Notes under the pieces: model-generated
Told to the model about the DNA's origin: nothing
Databases searched by the model: none
Seen by the model: only the letters and a program-made list of their open reading frames with translations
Made by a program: the position numbers and the translations under genes
Assembly (NCBI GenBank): GCA_963693305.1
Contig: OY855913.1
Coordinates: forward strand, 21,622,114 to 21,686,113
Length of the DNA: 64,000 nucleotides
Direction: 5' to 3'
Origin: Meandrina meandrites
Taxonomy: Eukaryota > Cnidaria > Anthozoa > Scleractinia > Meandrinidae
In this document: positions 44,456 to 55,793 of the stretch, in pieces
Position numbering within the stretch: position 1 is the stretch's first letter
Layout of the letters: the number at the start of each line of letters is the position of its first letter

Positions 44456-44882
44456 ACACTCTTTTTCTTTTATAACAACCCCAAAATTTAAGCCGAATGT
44501 ATGGACTAAAGTAAGAACAACCTCAGGCTCAGCCAAATTCTTATTCCAAAAAAAAGAATGTATTCCACCTCGATCACCTAACACGCAAATCCCGCGCCCT
44601 TCAGCCTGACTTAGATTGTATAAACGACCGGCTTGGAGCAAGTTTCGAAAATTTACATCGAAGGCAAAGCAGTTTCATCTTTACCATAATTTTTCTCCGC
44701 TTTCAAGTCAAGAAACAGTTAACAGTTAGTAAGGGGTGTCTCCCAGATAAGCCTAGAAAACGTTCTGAGACTTCCTGCTCAATACTGTCACTACAGTGAT
44801 GAATAAAAAATTGTAACGGTTGTCACGTATTTCATACCGGCGATAATGTATCCCCTGACAGTTTCCTGGTGCTCCCCTATCG

Positions 44883-44938
44883 TAGCTTGCGTTGCAGACG
44901 AACTAAACCGGGCTTTAGTTCGTCTGCAACGCAGGCTA
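44883..44938. mobile_element. 56-bp hairpin MITE with 8-bp target duplication
   Basis: TAGCTTGCGTTGCAGACGAA and its near-perfect complement close on a CCGGGC loop. Perfect 8-bp flanking repeats CCCTATCG lie at 44875-44882 and 44939-44946. Absent from unit a. The duplication length is hAT-like. Confidence 0.85.
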
Positions 44939-44999
44939 CCCTATCGTCCCTGTCGGGAATACTGGATCATTTGCCGGAAAACCCTGGTTGGCGTAACCT

Positions 45000-46504
45000 T
45001 TCAATATTGAAAATAATTTCCAAAATCAGCCAACAAACCGGTAGATTCCAGCCGAGCAACGTTCGTAAGGCATGTCACGCTCCTCTCTTACGAACATGGA
45101 AAGACTGCGCGACGATCCGAATGAACGTTTGAGAAAAAACGTAAGAAACGACTGACGGAACTTCTATTTCATTTCTTCGATATAACGCTACGCTATAATG
45201 CTGCTGCTGTTGTTTGTTTTCCTTTTTACGGCTCAGGCCGAAAGAGTATTTTTGCCTATCTACTCTATCTGAGCTTGCCGCGTCTGATTTCAGGCAGCCC
45301 TAGTTTATGGAGTGAGCGTTGCGTGACGAGCCCAAACAACGGCTGCGAGGGGCTGCGAAGTAGACCGAATGGGCGGGACAACCCTAGATAATTGCGGGTA
45401 AAAAACAGTACAGACATTTCAGGTTTTTCGTCCCAACCGAGATACTTCAAAGCAGACCACAAGTTAACGCGACTGGACCATTTATTATTTTATGTCCCCC
45501 CTCAGCAGGGGAGTGTGATTTGGGGAAATCAATTTCAATTTAGGCTTCGTATTCATTCAATTAATTGCGTCACACACTTTTTGTCACGGAGCACACAGCA
45601 GCGAAAAATATATATTCAAATTTAAAAAATAATTTCTGAAATACCATCATCCAAGAGCTTCCATTTCATGTTGAGGACATCTGATGAATCTTAGGGATCT
45701 CAAAAACACGATGTTCAATCTTGTTGATAATTTTTTGAATGTAGCATGTTCACACTACGTCCATAACACCGATATTTTTTCAAACAATTATTGAAATCAG
45801 ATCAAGCCAAACTGTCACTAATAATGGCCACCAGTAAATATCGATATCAAGACGAGTCTGAGGGAAAAACGGCTACATTTTATTCACATTTGATCACTTT
45901 TTCAAATCTTACAAGGGTGTACCAATCAGGTTTTGTTAAGTACATCACACAGATTATTTATAAGAATAATTTTTACGAAAGACACTTCAATATACAGGTT
46001 ACAATGTGCAGACCCTTGTGAGACTAGTGATCTAAACTAAGCAACATTTATGCCTGAAACTAAATTTACACAATTTAACTTAAGATGAAGCAGAACATGT
46101 TTCATTATTTACTTGCAGCAAATTAAACAATACAATGCACACTAAATAAACTTCAATATGAATTCGTTAATTTTGTGAACTGAATTTTACAAAAGTTCAG
46201 CTTCAAAATTAAAAACAGGTTACCTCTGTGACAGATTATTAACCTTCGATCACAGTTTTCCGTCCTAACTCACTAACACAAACAAAATATTTTGTGTATT
46301 GGGTGCTTCCTGTCTAAATTTCTAAATTTCTAACTAACATGACCCCCCAATATCGATATCGGATTTTAGTCTTAACTCCCAGCCACTTGCAAAATATTTC
46401 CAAACTGGCTCAAAGTTGTCAAGATGGTTAAAAATCGTTTTTTCTCTAAATTGAACTGATGGCAAATATGAATCACTTAGAAAATTAAATCGTGGATATA
46501 AAAA
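45000..46504. other. 3' flank of TRIM unit c
   Basis: Non-coding. Conserved with 15850-17314 and 29190-30648. It probably includes the 3' UTR of the downstream minus-strand gene. No separate gene. Confidence 0.55.
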
Positions 46505-48757
46505 CTATTGAAATATCTGAATTCGATCATTATCCCAGTCAGACACAACTATCCTACCATCACTAAGAACTGCTGTACAGTATGTCCTATCAAACTCTCC
46601 TATCCCACTCCCTTTTGTTCCAAACTTGGTTACAAACTTTCCACTCAGTTCAAACACCTGAACTCTGTGATTGGATCCATCACAGACCATCAGGTGCTCC
46701 GCTTTGTTAATTGACAAGTAACGAGGGCAATTGAACTCCCCGTCTCCCTCCCCCTTCTTTCCAAATTTGTACAGGAAATTACCATCCCTACTGAACATTT
46801 TGATACAATGTTCTCCACTGTCTGACACTATAAGATACTTGTCATATTCGACACAGTGAAAAGGACAGGCGAAAGAGCCTTCACCGCCAAATTTAAGCAA
46901 AAACTGCCCACTAGGAGAAAATATCTTGATTAGTTTGTTCCCTGAATCAGCAACAATAATATTCCCGTCACGGTCTACAGATACACCAAAAGGATGCTTA
47001 AGCTGGTGATCAAGACTTCCTTGTTCACCAAACTGGTTCAGGTACTCACCCTGCTCACTAAAAACTTGCACTCGGTGGTTATAACTGTCCGCCACTATAA
47101 TATTGCTATTCGTATCAAAAGCTATGCCGGAAGGCCAGTTAAATTCTCCCTGTTTACCACCCGTTCTACCGAATGATCTTACGTGAGTCCCGTCACTACT
47201 GAATACCTGAACTCTGTGGTTACCAGCATCAGCCACTGCAATTTCATTACGTTCATTCACTGCCAGTCCCAAAGGACTCCTTAGCTGTCCAGCAGACCGG
47301 CCGAATTCTCCAAAAGATAACACAGGTCTGTACTGTCTGGATTTCACTTGAACGTCAAAAGGGCTGCCACGGATATGTTCTTCATTTACCTCCACTGATA
47401 CGTCGCATTTTCCAGTTTCTTTGGCAAAATAGCTGATCTTGTAGCTGCCATCTTTGTTATCTTGGACTCTCGCTTTCGTGGCACAGTCATGGCCTTGAGG
47501 ATTTTTAATTTCCACCGTTACGCAATCACGTTCTTCATAACATTGCTCTCCTTTAGCATTTCTTGTTGTCAAAACAAACTGCGCTTCAAGTCCAACAGTC
47601 GCTTCACGGTTTCCTTTTCCTTCGGCGCTTGACTGCTGGGCTTTAGTCTTGCTGAAGAATGTTCGAAAAGAGCCGATTCCCTCAGTGGTTGCTTTCTCCA
47701 TTAAAGTTTCATTTTGTAAGAAAACGAATTGGCGAAAGCCTTCAAGGTCACAGTCCACTTGTTCTCCTTCATCGCCGTCTTCTTTCTGAAACATTGTGTT
47801 CAATGCGAGTTTATCTAACTGCACAATTTCAGCGCTTGAACCTCGTTTCAAAAGTGTTTCAGTTTTCTCGATTGTTGCCTCGCTCAGTTTTACTTCATTT
47901 CCTATCTCGCATTGTTGAGTTCGCAGACGCACGACAGATTCTTTTGCTTGTATGTCTACTTTGTTCAATATTTCCATTTTCCCCGCTTCGATAACTGCCA
48001 TCAGATTTTCAGTAAACCTGTGTACGTTTCGTTTCACGGAAGCAGCTTCTGCTTCAATATAAATGCAGGTTTCGTCAAGTTTCGTGATTTTGCTTCTTTT
48101 CTCTTGCACTTTTACCTTTTGGGAATCAACCACAGATTTTATTTGTAGCTTTCGTTCATTTGCAGCCTCTTCTAAGAGCATCTTGGCGTGACCTTCATGA
48201 TTTGTCAAAGCACAGGCGTTGCAAACGGAAACGTCGCATTTTTTACAAAAGAATTCTAATTCTTTCTTTTCGTGGCCTGGCCTGCGACAAAATGCTGGTC
48301 GCTTTAGCACCTCCTCGATGTCTTGATCTTGAAAGTCTTTAAGGGCCAGCAGCCGATGTTCTTTATTAGCTCGGATTATGTTGTGCCCAGTAATACAGTC
48401 ACCACACCAGAATCCACAACACTGGAAACAGTACAAACTCTGTGCGCTTCTTTTGTCGCAATTTCCGCATTTGACGCCATTTGTATTACACTCTCTAATA
48501 GCTAACACATCCAGCAAACTGTTGATACGAAAGTTAGTGGGAAGATCGCTAAGATTTCCACTGGGGACTCGACTTTCCCTTCTGCACTCTGGACAGACTA
48601 TGATATCGCGGCGGCCACTCGTTCGTTGAATCCCGTTCAAGCAGTGAAGACAAAAACTGTGTAAACATGGCAGCTGTTTTGGATCCGTGAATGTGGTCAT
48701 GCACACAGAACAGGATACTTCTTCATGAAGATTGTTTAGCAAGGTTTTTATATCCAT
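46505..48757 (-). CDS. TRIM-NHL protein c (RING/B-box/coiled-coil/filamin/NHL), TRIM2/3/71-like
   Basis: 750 residues, single exon, starting MDIKTLLNNL at 48757. The domain order is as in paralogue b: RING (CSVC, CLHSFCLHC, CPEC), two B-boxes, coiled coil about 195-370, filamin repeat about 377-472, six NHL blades to the C-terminus. Zinc ligands of the RING and B-box 2 are intact; one residue is deleted in B-box 2 relative to b (TNHEGH against TKYHEGH). Likely an E3 ubiquitin ligase with an RNA- or protein-binding propeller. Propeller differences from a and b sit at the x-P-x and D-x-x-N loop positions of each blade. The gene is full length without frameshift and shares its promoter block with b. 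Confidence 0.93.
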   Translation of the reverse strand: MDIKTLLNNLHEEVSCSVCMTTFTDPKQLPCLHSFCLHCLNGIQRTSGRRDIIVCPECRRESRVPSGNLSDLPTNFRINSLLDVLAIRECNTNGVKCGNCDKRSAQSLYCFQCCGFWCGDCITGHNIIRANKEHRLLALKDFQDQDIEEVLKRPAFCRRPGHEKKELEFFCKKCDVSVCNACALTNHEGHAKMLLEEAANERKLQIKSVVDSQKVKVQEKRSKITKLDETCIYIEAEAASVKRNVHRFTENLMAVIEAGKMEILNKVDIQAKESVVRLRTQQCEIGNEVKLSEATIEKTETLLKRGSSAEIVQLDKLALNTMFQKEDGDEGEQVDCDLEGFRQFVFLQNETLMEKATTEGIGSFRTFFSKTKAQQSSAEGKGNREATVGLEAQFVLTTRNAKGEQCYEERDCVTVEIKNPQGHDCATKARVQDNKDGSYKISYFAKETGKCDVSVEVNEEHIRGSPFDVQVKSRQYRPVLSFGEFGRSAGQLRSPLGLAVNERNEIAVADAGNHRVQVFSSDGTHVRSFGRTGGKQGEFNWPSGIAFDTNSNIIVADSYNHRVQVFSEQGEYLNQFGEQGSLDHQLKHPFGVSVDRDGNIIVADSGNKLIKIFSPSGQFLLKFGGEGSFACPFHCVEYDKYLIVSDSGEHCIKMFSRDGNFLYKFGKKGEGDGEFNCPRYLSINKAEHLMVCDGSNHRVQVFELSGKFVTKFGTKGSGIGEFDRTYCTAVLSDGRIVVSDWDNDRIQIFQ

Positions 48758-48950
48758 GATTAAAGGCGGAACACGAAGAGGGTTTAGATTTAAATACGCC
48801 TTTGACAGTGAAGCCCTGTCATCAGTCGAATACCGTATTTATCAGACTGAACATTGACCAATCACAAGAGGTCTGACATGCTGTCTGACTTCTATGAATT
48901 GTTTACACTCGCCGCCAAGATTTCTAAGAATCTTGATCAAAATAGCGTGA
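48758..48950 (-). promoter_or_regulatory. promoter region of TRIM-NHL c
   Basis: Matches 32905-33110, including the inverted CCAAT box (ATTGACCAATCAC, about 48853-48865) and CAGTGAAGCCCTGTCATCAG. The conserved block ends about 200 bp upstream of the gene. Confidence 0.5.
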
Positions 48951-49071
48951 CCTTTGCAGCTGCAACGATTGCGAAAATTTTAATAATAATACCGGTAATA
49001 GCTTTTTGGCATGGACAGTCACTCATTGTAGGCAGGGGAAATGTAAATGTAGCAGGAGATCTTCGACTTAA

Positions 49072-49853
49072 AGTGCATATGAAGTAAAAAATAATTATCG
49101 TTTATTTTTAAGGCTTTTCGAAATAAAGATGAATGGCGTTTTCCTTTTTGAAATATCTTCTTTCGTTATGGAGATATTAAGGTTTTTGTATTATGCAAAT
49201 GAGGAAAGTGATGACGTCATTAATCGTTCCACAAAAAGATAAATCACTGAATCAAGCATATCTCTTGGAGTATTAAAGCAGTGTTCTTCAAACTTAACAC
49301 CATCAATGTTCATCATAAAAGGCACAAGATGGCACCCGCTGCGCCGTTGCCATGGCAACAGTCTTGGATCCAGTCTCCTTTTGTTATAAACCCAAATATC
49401 TCCATTTGCAGCACTTTAAAAATGAACAGTGGATCTGGCGTGGAACACACGTGGTACCCATATTATCTTAACTCTCGTTGTTAGCTTGTTGGGAGTGCAT
49501 CACCTTTAGCTAAGAATAAAGTGGGAATGTCAGTGTTAATAGAAATAAGTCTTTGCGGCAAAACTGTTGCCATGCAAACGGCGCAACGGGTGCCATCTTG
49601 TGCGATTTATGATGAACATTGATGGTGCCAAGTTTGAAGAACACCGCTTTAATACTCCAAGAGATATGCTTGATTAAGTGATTTATCTTTTTGTGGAACG
49701 ATTAATGACGTCATCACTTTCCTCATTTGCATAACACAAAAACCTAAATAACTCTAAAACGAAAAAATATATTTCAAAAAGGAAAACGCCATTCGTCTTT
49801 ATTTTCAAAAGCCTTAAAAATAAGCAGTAATTATTTTTTACTTCATATGCACT
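49072..49853. mobile_element. 782-bp foldback MITE, TTAA target (Kolobok-like)
   Basis: Inverted arms of about 290 bp start AGTGCATATGAAGTAAAAAA. They are flanked by TTAA on both sides (49068-49071 and 49854-49857), as for Kolobok or piggyBac targets. The spacer is about 200 bp and includes no ORF of note. The corresponding flank of unit b lacks it. Confidence 0.8.
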
Positions 49854-50559
49854 TTAATAAACATTATTGAAGAATTTTTTTAAGAGCAGTGAATCTGATA
49901 ATTAGAGGCTGTAAAAAAGCTGACTTTGTTAATATTGATCGATGCTTGTAATCTTGTATAATTGTCACGAGGAGCGTAACAAATAAAATAGAGGAAGAAA
50001 GGAATGTTGTTTTACCTTAAAGTAATATTTTCATCCAAATTTTAAAATGCTTTGGCCACGATCAGTGGGAGATCTGGGAAAAATATCTCCGTCAATGTGG
50101 ACACTTGATAACTGAGCAGGCTGCTCCAAGTCCCTAGTTTCATTCTAAGCAGGATATCTTCTCAACTATTCTGTCATAACACATCAAATCACTTTCATAA
50201 CTCCGGCCCTTGAGTAGGTGGCCGAGAGTGGCCATCAAAACTCAAAATTCAAACTCGAAAATCGATTTGTAAAACTCGAAATTCAAAATTCGAACTGGAA
50301 AGTCGATTTTTTTAACATTGAACTAGTGAGCAGCACTTGACGAACTGTAGTTGTAAAACTTGTCTTATTCTCCTACGCGTTTCGTCCGACTGTCGCGGAC
50401 TCCTTCGGGGAGTTTTAGAAACGTAAGTTATAGGCTTGTATTTATACATGGTGTAAACCGTTTAAATTATTTTTACAAGTTATTTTTACGGATTTACATA
50501 TAGGAAACAAGCGAGATTTTTACGCAAGGCACGACTATAAAATAAAAAAAAAATTGTAA
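49854..50559. other. 5' flank of unit c and insertion remnants
   Basis: 49905-50215 matches parts of 34606-35040. From about 50225 a tract of aaaattcaaactcgaaa repeats leads into a hammerhead-like sequence at 50371-50412. Confidence 0.45.
50371..50412 (-). ncRNA. degenerate hammerhead ribozyme-like motif
   Basis: On the minus strand a stem II hairpin (GTCCG-CGACAGT-CGGAC) is followed by GAAA and CGCGTAGGA, the arrangement of type I hammerheads in Penelope-like elements and retrozymes. The essential CUGAUGA box in front of stem II is degraded (CCGAAGGA here), so cleavage is unlikely. It probably marks a Penelope-like or retrozyme remnant. Confidence 0.4.
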
Positions 50560-50974
50560 CATGGGATGGGCTCAGGTCGTATTAACTTAGTTTTCAGAAA
50601 ATAAATTACCGAGCCCTTGATTGTTAAAAGGGGCTTTGTCACGGATTTTAACAGAGTTTTGAACGGCCCAAATATATATTTGTGTCGGAGAAAAAAAAAT
50701 GATGGTCCAATTTTATTAACAATTGCTATATCTGAGCACTGAAAACTATATCTGAGCACTGCCAACAAGCGTCTTTGATTACGGATGGCTTGGATGGAAA
50801 TGGATTACAGCTTGAAAAACTGAATTAAGGCTAAACATTTCAGGTTGTTTCTGCGCGTCTTCCAAAAATCGATAGTAGCCGTAGTTTGATTTCTCTCCGC
50901 AAACTTAGGTTATATCTTCCTTGAGATGTTCAAAGATAATGTTTTTCATGGGTGAATTTGCCTACCACTAATTT

Positions 50975-51930
50975 CAGAATAGTTAAGAAAGAAAAGTTCG
51001 CCAAATCACCGTGGCGTAGCTCCCTTAAGCCAAAAAAGTAGTCGTAATAACGAGGTCGTCGTAACGGGGTGGTCGTTAGAAAGGAGTGCCAACTCTTTTT
51101 CTTCCGTTGCTATATAATTATTATGATCGATAAAGTGTACTTTTTATTTGTTTGCTGAAACGGGTGAGCACTAAAAGATTGATCATTTTGTATTGTAATC
51201 TAAGATTTTTTGTATGTTTTAACATTATATGTTTTTAGCTAGTTTAAATGTTCCCTGTAAGTAGAAGTACCTGTACTAAGCTAGTTGCATTTGACACATG
51301 GATAAAGTGTTATCATTATATATATCATTGTATTATTTTTCATACAGTAACTGAGAAAATTCTCGTGCGCCCATTGGCCAAGAGCCATGGTCGATGAGAG
51401 TATAGACCATGAAAATGACGCAACCCGTAAAATGTGAAATGTCAACCGCAACATTTGGGACGAAATTGTGAGTGCAAAAACTCCGAGCTGTCACACATGC
51501 GCACAATTTCGCACTGAGCTTCCATCTAATTTACCGGTAAATTTTCGGTGTTGTATAAGCCCCACATTTTTCCATATATGGTCTACACTCTTATGTAATG
51601 TTTAATAAATGAGCAGCACTTGATAAAACACGAACTGCGAATTCATTGAGCGGCTTCAAAATCTTCTGATGTAGATCAACTCATTCTTGTACTAATATTT
51701 AGATTTGGGGTTATTTTGTCCTAGAAAATCAGACGTAAAGTTCAGCCGTGTTTATGCCTATCATAAAGAACGTGCATCTCATTAGCGTTCAGTCCTGGAC
51801 ACATCTGTTTGAATATTTATGACGTAATTTCTTTGTTAAATAATTTAGTACTGCGTTATCTATAACTGTACTTAACAAACAGTCAGAAAAAAGTTGATTT
51901 CAGCCAACATTTCTACTACGCAGTAAAGAT
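50975..51930. other. insertion or repeat block specific to copy B
   Basis: Not at the equivalent place in copy A (about 790). 51345-51430 matches bases 1-90, and GAGCAGCACTTGA occurs here (about 51610) as well as at about 50330. The rest shows no gene. Confidence 0.4.
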
Positions 51931-51959
51931 TTCAATTTCGACACCCACTTTCTTATGTG

Positions 51960-52429
51960 GGCATGTACTAAAACCCGAAACAACGAAACGAAACCACCGA
52001 AACGAAACGAGCGAAACCGCCGAAACGACCGAAACGAAACCGCCGAAACAACCGAAACGACCGAAACGAAACAAAATCACCGAAACAAGCAAAACCCATT
52101 GCCATTAGTGAGAGCTAACCGTAAACAGGCTAACCTGAGTGATATTCAGGCTAACTGGAGTGTACCTTGCACTCAGGTTAGCCTAAATTGTACTCCGGTT
52201 AGCCTGAATATCGCTCAGGTTAGCCTGAAAAACGCCCAGGTTAGCCTGTTTACGGTTAGCTCTCAATAAAAGTAATGGTTAATTCCTTGTTTTGGCTTTT
52301 TTGTTTCGTTTCGCTCGTACGTTTCGGCCGTTTCGGTTTTTTCGGCGGTTTCGTTTCGGTCGTTTCGGCGGTTTCGCTCGTTTCGTTTCGGTGGTTTCGT
52401 TTCGTTGTTTCGGGTTTTAGTACATGCCT
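51960..52429. mobile_element. foldback MITE with 8-bp target duplication (copy B)
   Basis: Same insertion as 824-1176, with CTTATGTG at 51952-51959 and 52430-52437. It is about 117 bp longer because both arms have more CGAAAC-type repeats, so either copy A has contracted or copy B has expanded. Confidence 0.8.
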
Positions 52430-54080
52430 CTTATGTGATATGGCTCAATGTCTAGCTGGTTTTTTTTTTTTTTTTCATTCATTTCTATGTGTAGCGGTCG
52501 CTATGTCATCTTTATGACATCAAGTATTCACAAACTTTCTTGTTACACGGTCAGTAGAAGGTTGGAAACAGTTTACCGGAAAAGAATGTGATCACTATGC
52601 CATCTCACAATCAAACACGCTACAATGTACAAGGCCAGTGCGTAGGGTTGCAATCACAGTTGTTTTAAAAATAGGCTTGGCAGAGGAAAAGCTTGTTTCT
52701 GTCGAAAGTGAATTTGCCCAACTCTTCGCATCTTGGAGTGATGACTTTCACTGAAGATGGACGTTTTGGTCGGTCAACCTGTTCCCAGGAGTTCAATTTG
52801 ATCCTTGTTAAGTTCTGTTGGAAACCCGCGAATCTGATTGGCTCTCCCATAATAATAATGAGCTTATGAGCGAGTGACAGTTGATGAACCCGAAGGCTGA
52901 ATCAACTGCCATCCATCCTGCCATCGCATAAAATCGAGAGCGAATAACATAATTTCTTCATGGAATTCTAAATTTATTTCCTTCAAATAACAAATTCCAA
53001 AGTTCTCGAGTCAGGAACTCAGCCACGATTTCGAGTGAAAGAAATAATTCAACAGGGTCACGTAAGAAACCAAACATGTTGTGATTATTAACAAAAGTTT
53101 AGGAAACAAGGTTCGTGTTTTGGTACTGCTGGTTTTCACTGTCACGCCACGAAAAAGTAAAATCGAAACCACTGATTGGCGCTGTATATACAAAAATTTT
53201 AATCAATTTAGTACATGGACATATATTTTACTTTAAATTCCACTCCAAAACACCTTCATTTGAAATAAGCAAGGCTGATTCTGCCCCCTTTCGAACACCC
53301 CCATGACCCCATCACTTGAAAAAGCTCCGGTAGGTAGATGTTAAAAAGTCCTAACCAATCACGAGAACATTTCCTCCCCCCCCCCCCCCTCCCCCCCACC
53401 CCCTCCTTCTCCCTGGGCATACGCAGGAACTGAGAAATATTTTATCCTCCAAAGATATAATTTCAAATAAAAAAAAAATAAAATAATGAAAAAAGGTATG
53501 AAGGACCGGAAAACCTAAGAGCGTATAGTCCTGTTTGAGCGGCGTTGGGATGGGCGGGGGAGGGGGGATATCCCACAATGCCAATTAATTGTCCAACGTG
53601 AGACTGGGTTCGACCGAGTGCGCCGAGGAGATTTGTAGGTCAAGAGAAGGATATTTTGCTCGTGATTTGTCATGTCTTGGTAAGTAAAGAAGCTTTCCAA
53701 TCTTATTATATGAAACTGCAATAACAATTTAAGGTAGTATTCAATATTTTTTGGCCTTTTTTTGAATTAGTTCATGGACATTTTGAAGGCTGGCGACATG
53801 GTGTGGTCTGGTGTGGCACAATTGCGGCCGCCATTAGGCTTAGGTTGTCTTGACTCAAGGAAATTTACTTCTAGTTCGGATCTATTTTATGAAGCAGCTA
53901 CTGATTTTATTTCTGATATTGCTCCCTGTAATATTTGTGTGATAAACCTTTATATTTGTCACGGTGGGTTATTAAGATCTATTAAAATTAAAAATTTTAC
54001 AAATGGTGGCAAAATTTAAAACCAAATGTATTGTGGCACAGGCATCCCAAGCTCACAATGAGGGAATTAATTCTTACTAA

Positions 54081-54955
54081 GGGACTGGTCATTATTTATG
54101 TAGAGGGGGGGGGGGGGGGGGGGGGGAGGGAAAGATATATTGGAAAGATCAAAATTTCTGTAAGGCCCCCCCTCCAGGCCAGGTAATTAGCAAGTGACCC
54201 CTCCCCCCCCCTCTTTTTTCAATATTTACGTGATGACCCCTCCCCCCAGCCCTCACCTCATATCTCCTCTTATATGCCTTAAGTAATTATTAAATGCATG
54301 CTACATACAATCATAAGATGATTTAATAGCTACTTTGCATAACAATGGAACTAACCTACTATATCACAAAATCGGCATATCGTGTGGACCAGTGGCCAGT
54401 TTTTTGAACATTTTGAGAGCTCATTTCAGTACAAATTTCACGAACGAGAGCTAATTTAAGTACAAATTTCACGAATGTAGGAGTCTGTGTTGGCCTGTCA
54501 CGTTCTTTTTACTTTAATTGTTTATAGCAGAAAATAATTTCAGTCGAACCAAATATTAAACCAGATAGGTCTGGATTCTTTATTAAGTAAAATTTGAGAT
54601 AACAATGGAGTTTAGAGTGCAAACATTATTTCTGTAAAATACAAATCACTAAGTTGTACATAATAGTGGAGTTAATGCAAAAGAAAAACAATAGAATTAG
54701 CATAAAATTATACAATTTAGCATTACTATTTCACAGATAGTGTTTGCACTCTACGATTTAACTGTTTCACCCACCTTGGCCAATGAACACCTCTCACAAT
54801 ACTGTATAGCTCAAACTGCTGACCCCCCTAAACTTCTTTATAAAAAAGTTTAGCTCCCCCCCCTCTAGCCAATCTGAAATAGCCTTGACCCCCCCCCCCC
54901 CCCCCCCCCCCTTCTTTTCTCCCTCCCCCCCTCTACATAAATAATGACCGGTCCC
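54081..54955. mobile_element. 875-bp Harbinger-like MITE, TAA target
   Basis: Ends GGGACTGGTCATTATTTATG and its near-complement, flanked by TAA (54078-54080 and 54956-54958). The empty site in copy A is CTTACTAAATTG. Subterminal G/C homopolymer runs. A three-base TWA target fits PIF/Harbinger. Confidence 0.75.
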
Positions 54956-55446
54956 TAAATTGTAACCATGTTACTGACGCCTCCCTTATAAAGGTGCGAG
55001 TGATTCTTGGAATAAAAAATGTCGTATGTGTGCATTTTGTATTCATAATTGTGTAAACAAAACTGTTCATCTGCTGGCCAGAGATCAGATGCTGAGAAGC
55101 TTATTGCTGGCTTGCAGCTGATGTCACGGCAGCCAAACTGGTGGACAAGAACAAAGTGTTTTCCTCCGCTTGGAACTAACTCTTTTATCATGCAAAGTCT
55201 GTCAAAAATTTTTTTATTGTTTTGACCACCAACTTGGTCGCCTGGATGTTGCAAACCAGCAGTTATCCCAACCGCAAAGTTCACCAATTTACAGCACAGC
55301 AGCAAACATCTATGCAAAAATATTGCAGTACTTTAAAATTCATGTGGAAGGAGATTGAGACAAAATAGCAGTACAATTTTCAGAAAAAAAAAATGGAAAA
55401 AGCTACTTAAGGTTTGAGGTTTTCAAGCATTTTCACAGTAACAATC

Positions 55447-55447
<1 letters not shown>

Positions 55448-55480
<33 letters not shown>

Positions 55481-55793
55481 TTTAATATTTCTAAGGCGCA
55501 AATTAGCATGTAAATATGATCAAATAATGCGCCTAACAAACCATATGAGTAATATAAATTAAAAGATATGCTATAAATAGTAAGATTAATTTAAAACTAA
55601 TTATTTACAATAATTATATACATTGGGCTAGGGTAAAAACCTTAAAAATTAAAATATTAAAAACAATGGGTCTAGTAAAAATGTATATAAAACATCAAGA
55701 GCTATTCAAACGCTTTTCTTAATAAAAATGTCTTCAGTTTGGACTTAAAAGTTGACCTCCTCTCTTATTGTATACGGTAATTTGTTCCAGTTC
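55448..55793 (-). mobile_element. 5'-truncated L2/CR1-type LINE fragment
   Basis: On the minus strand the sequence ends in an (ATT)n tail. It encodes, with one frameshift, a reverse-transcriptase C-terminus of the WNKLPYTIR...FKSKLKTFLLRKAFE-stop type. Target duplication CAATCA at 55442-55447 and 55794-55799. Empty site in copy A. Confidence 0.75.

Larger units (their letters stand above)
35450..48950 (-). repeat. TRIM-NHL duplication unit c, expanded by insertions
   Basis: Matches unit a across 35450-38450 and from 44214 on, and unit b from about 44480. It is longer because of inserted elements: about 35890-36665 (with a hairpin and a GACATACC repeat), 37480-37916, 38453-38767, 38794-44213 and 44883-44938. 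Confidence 0.85.
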
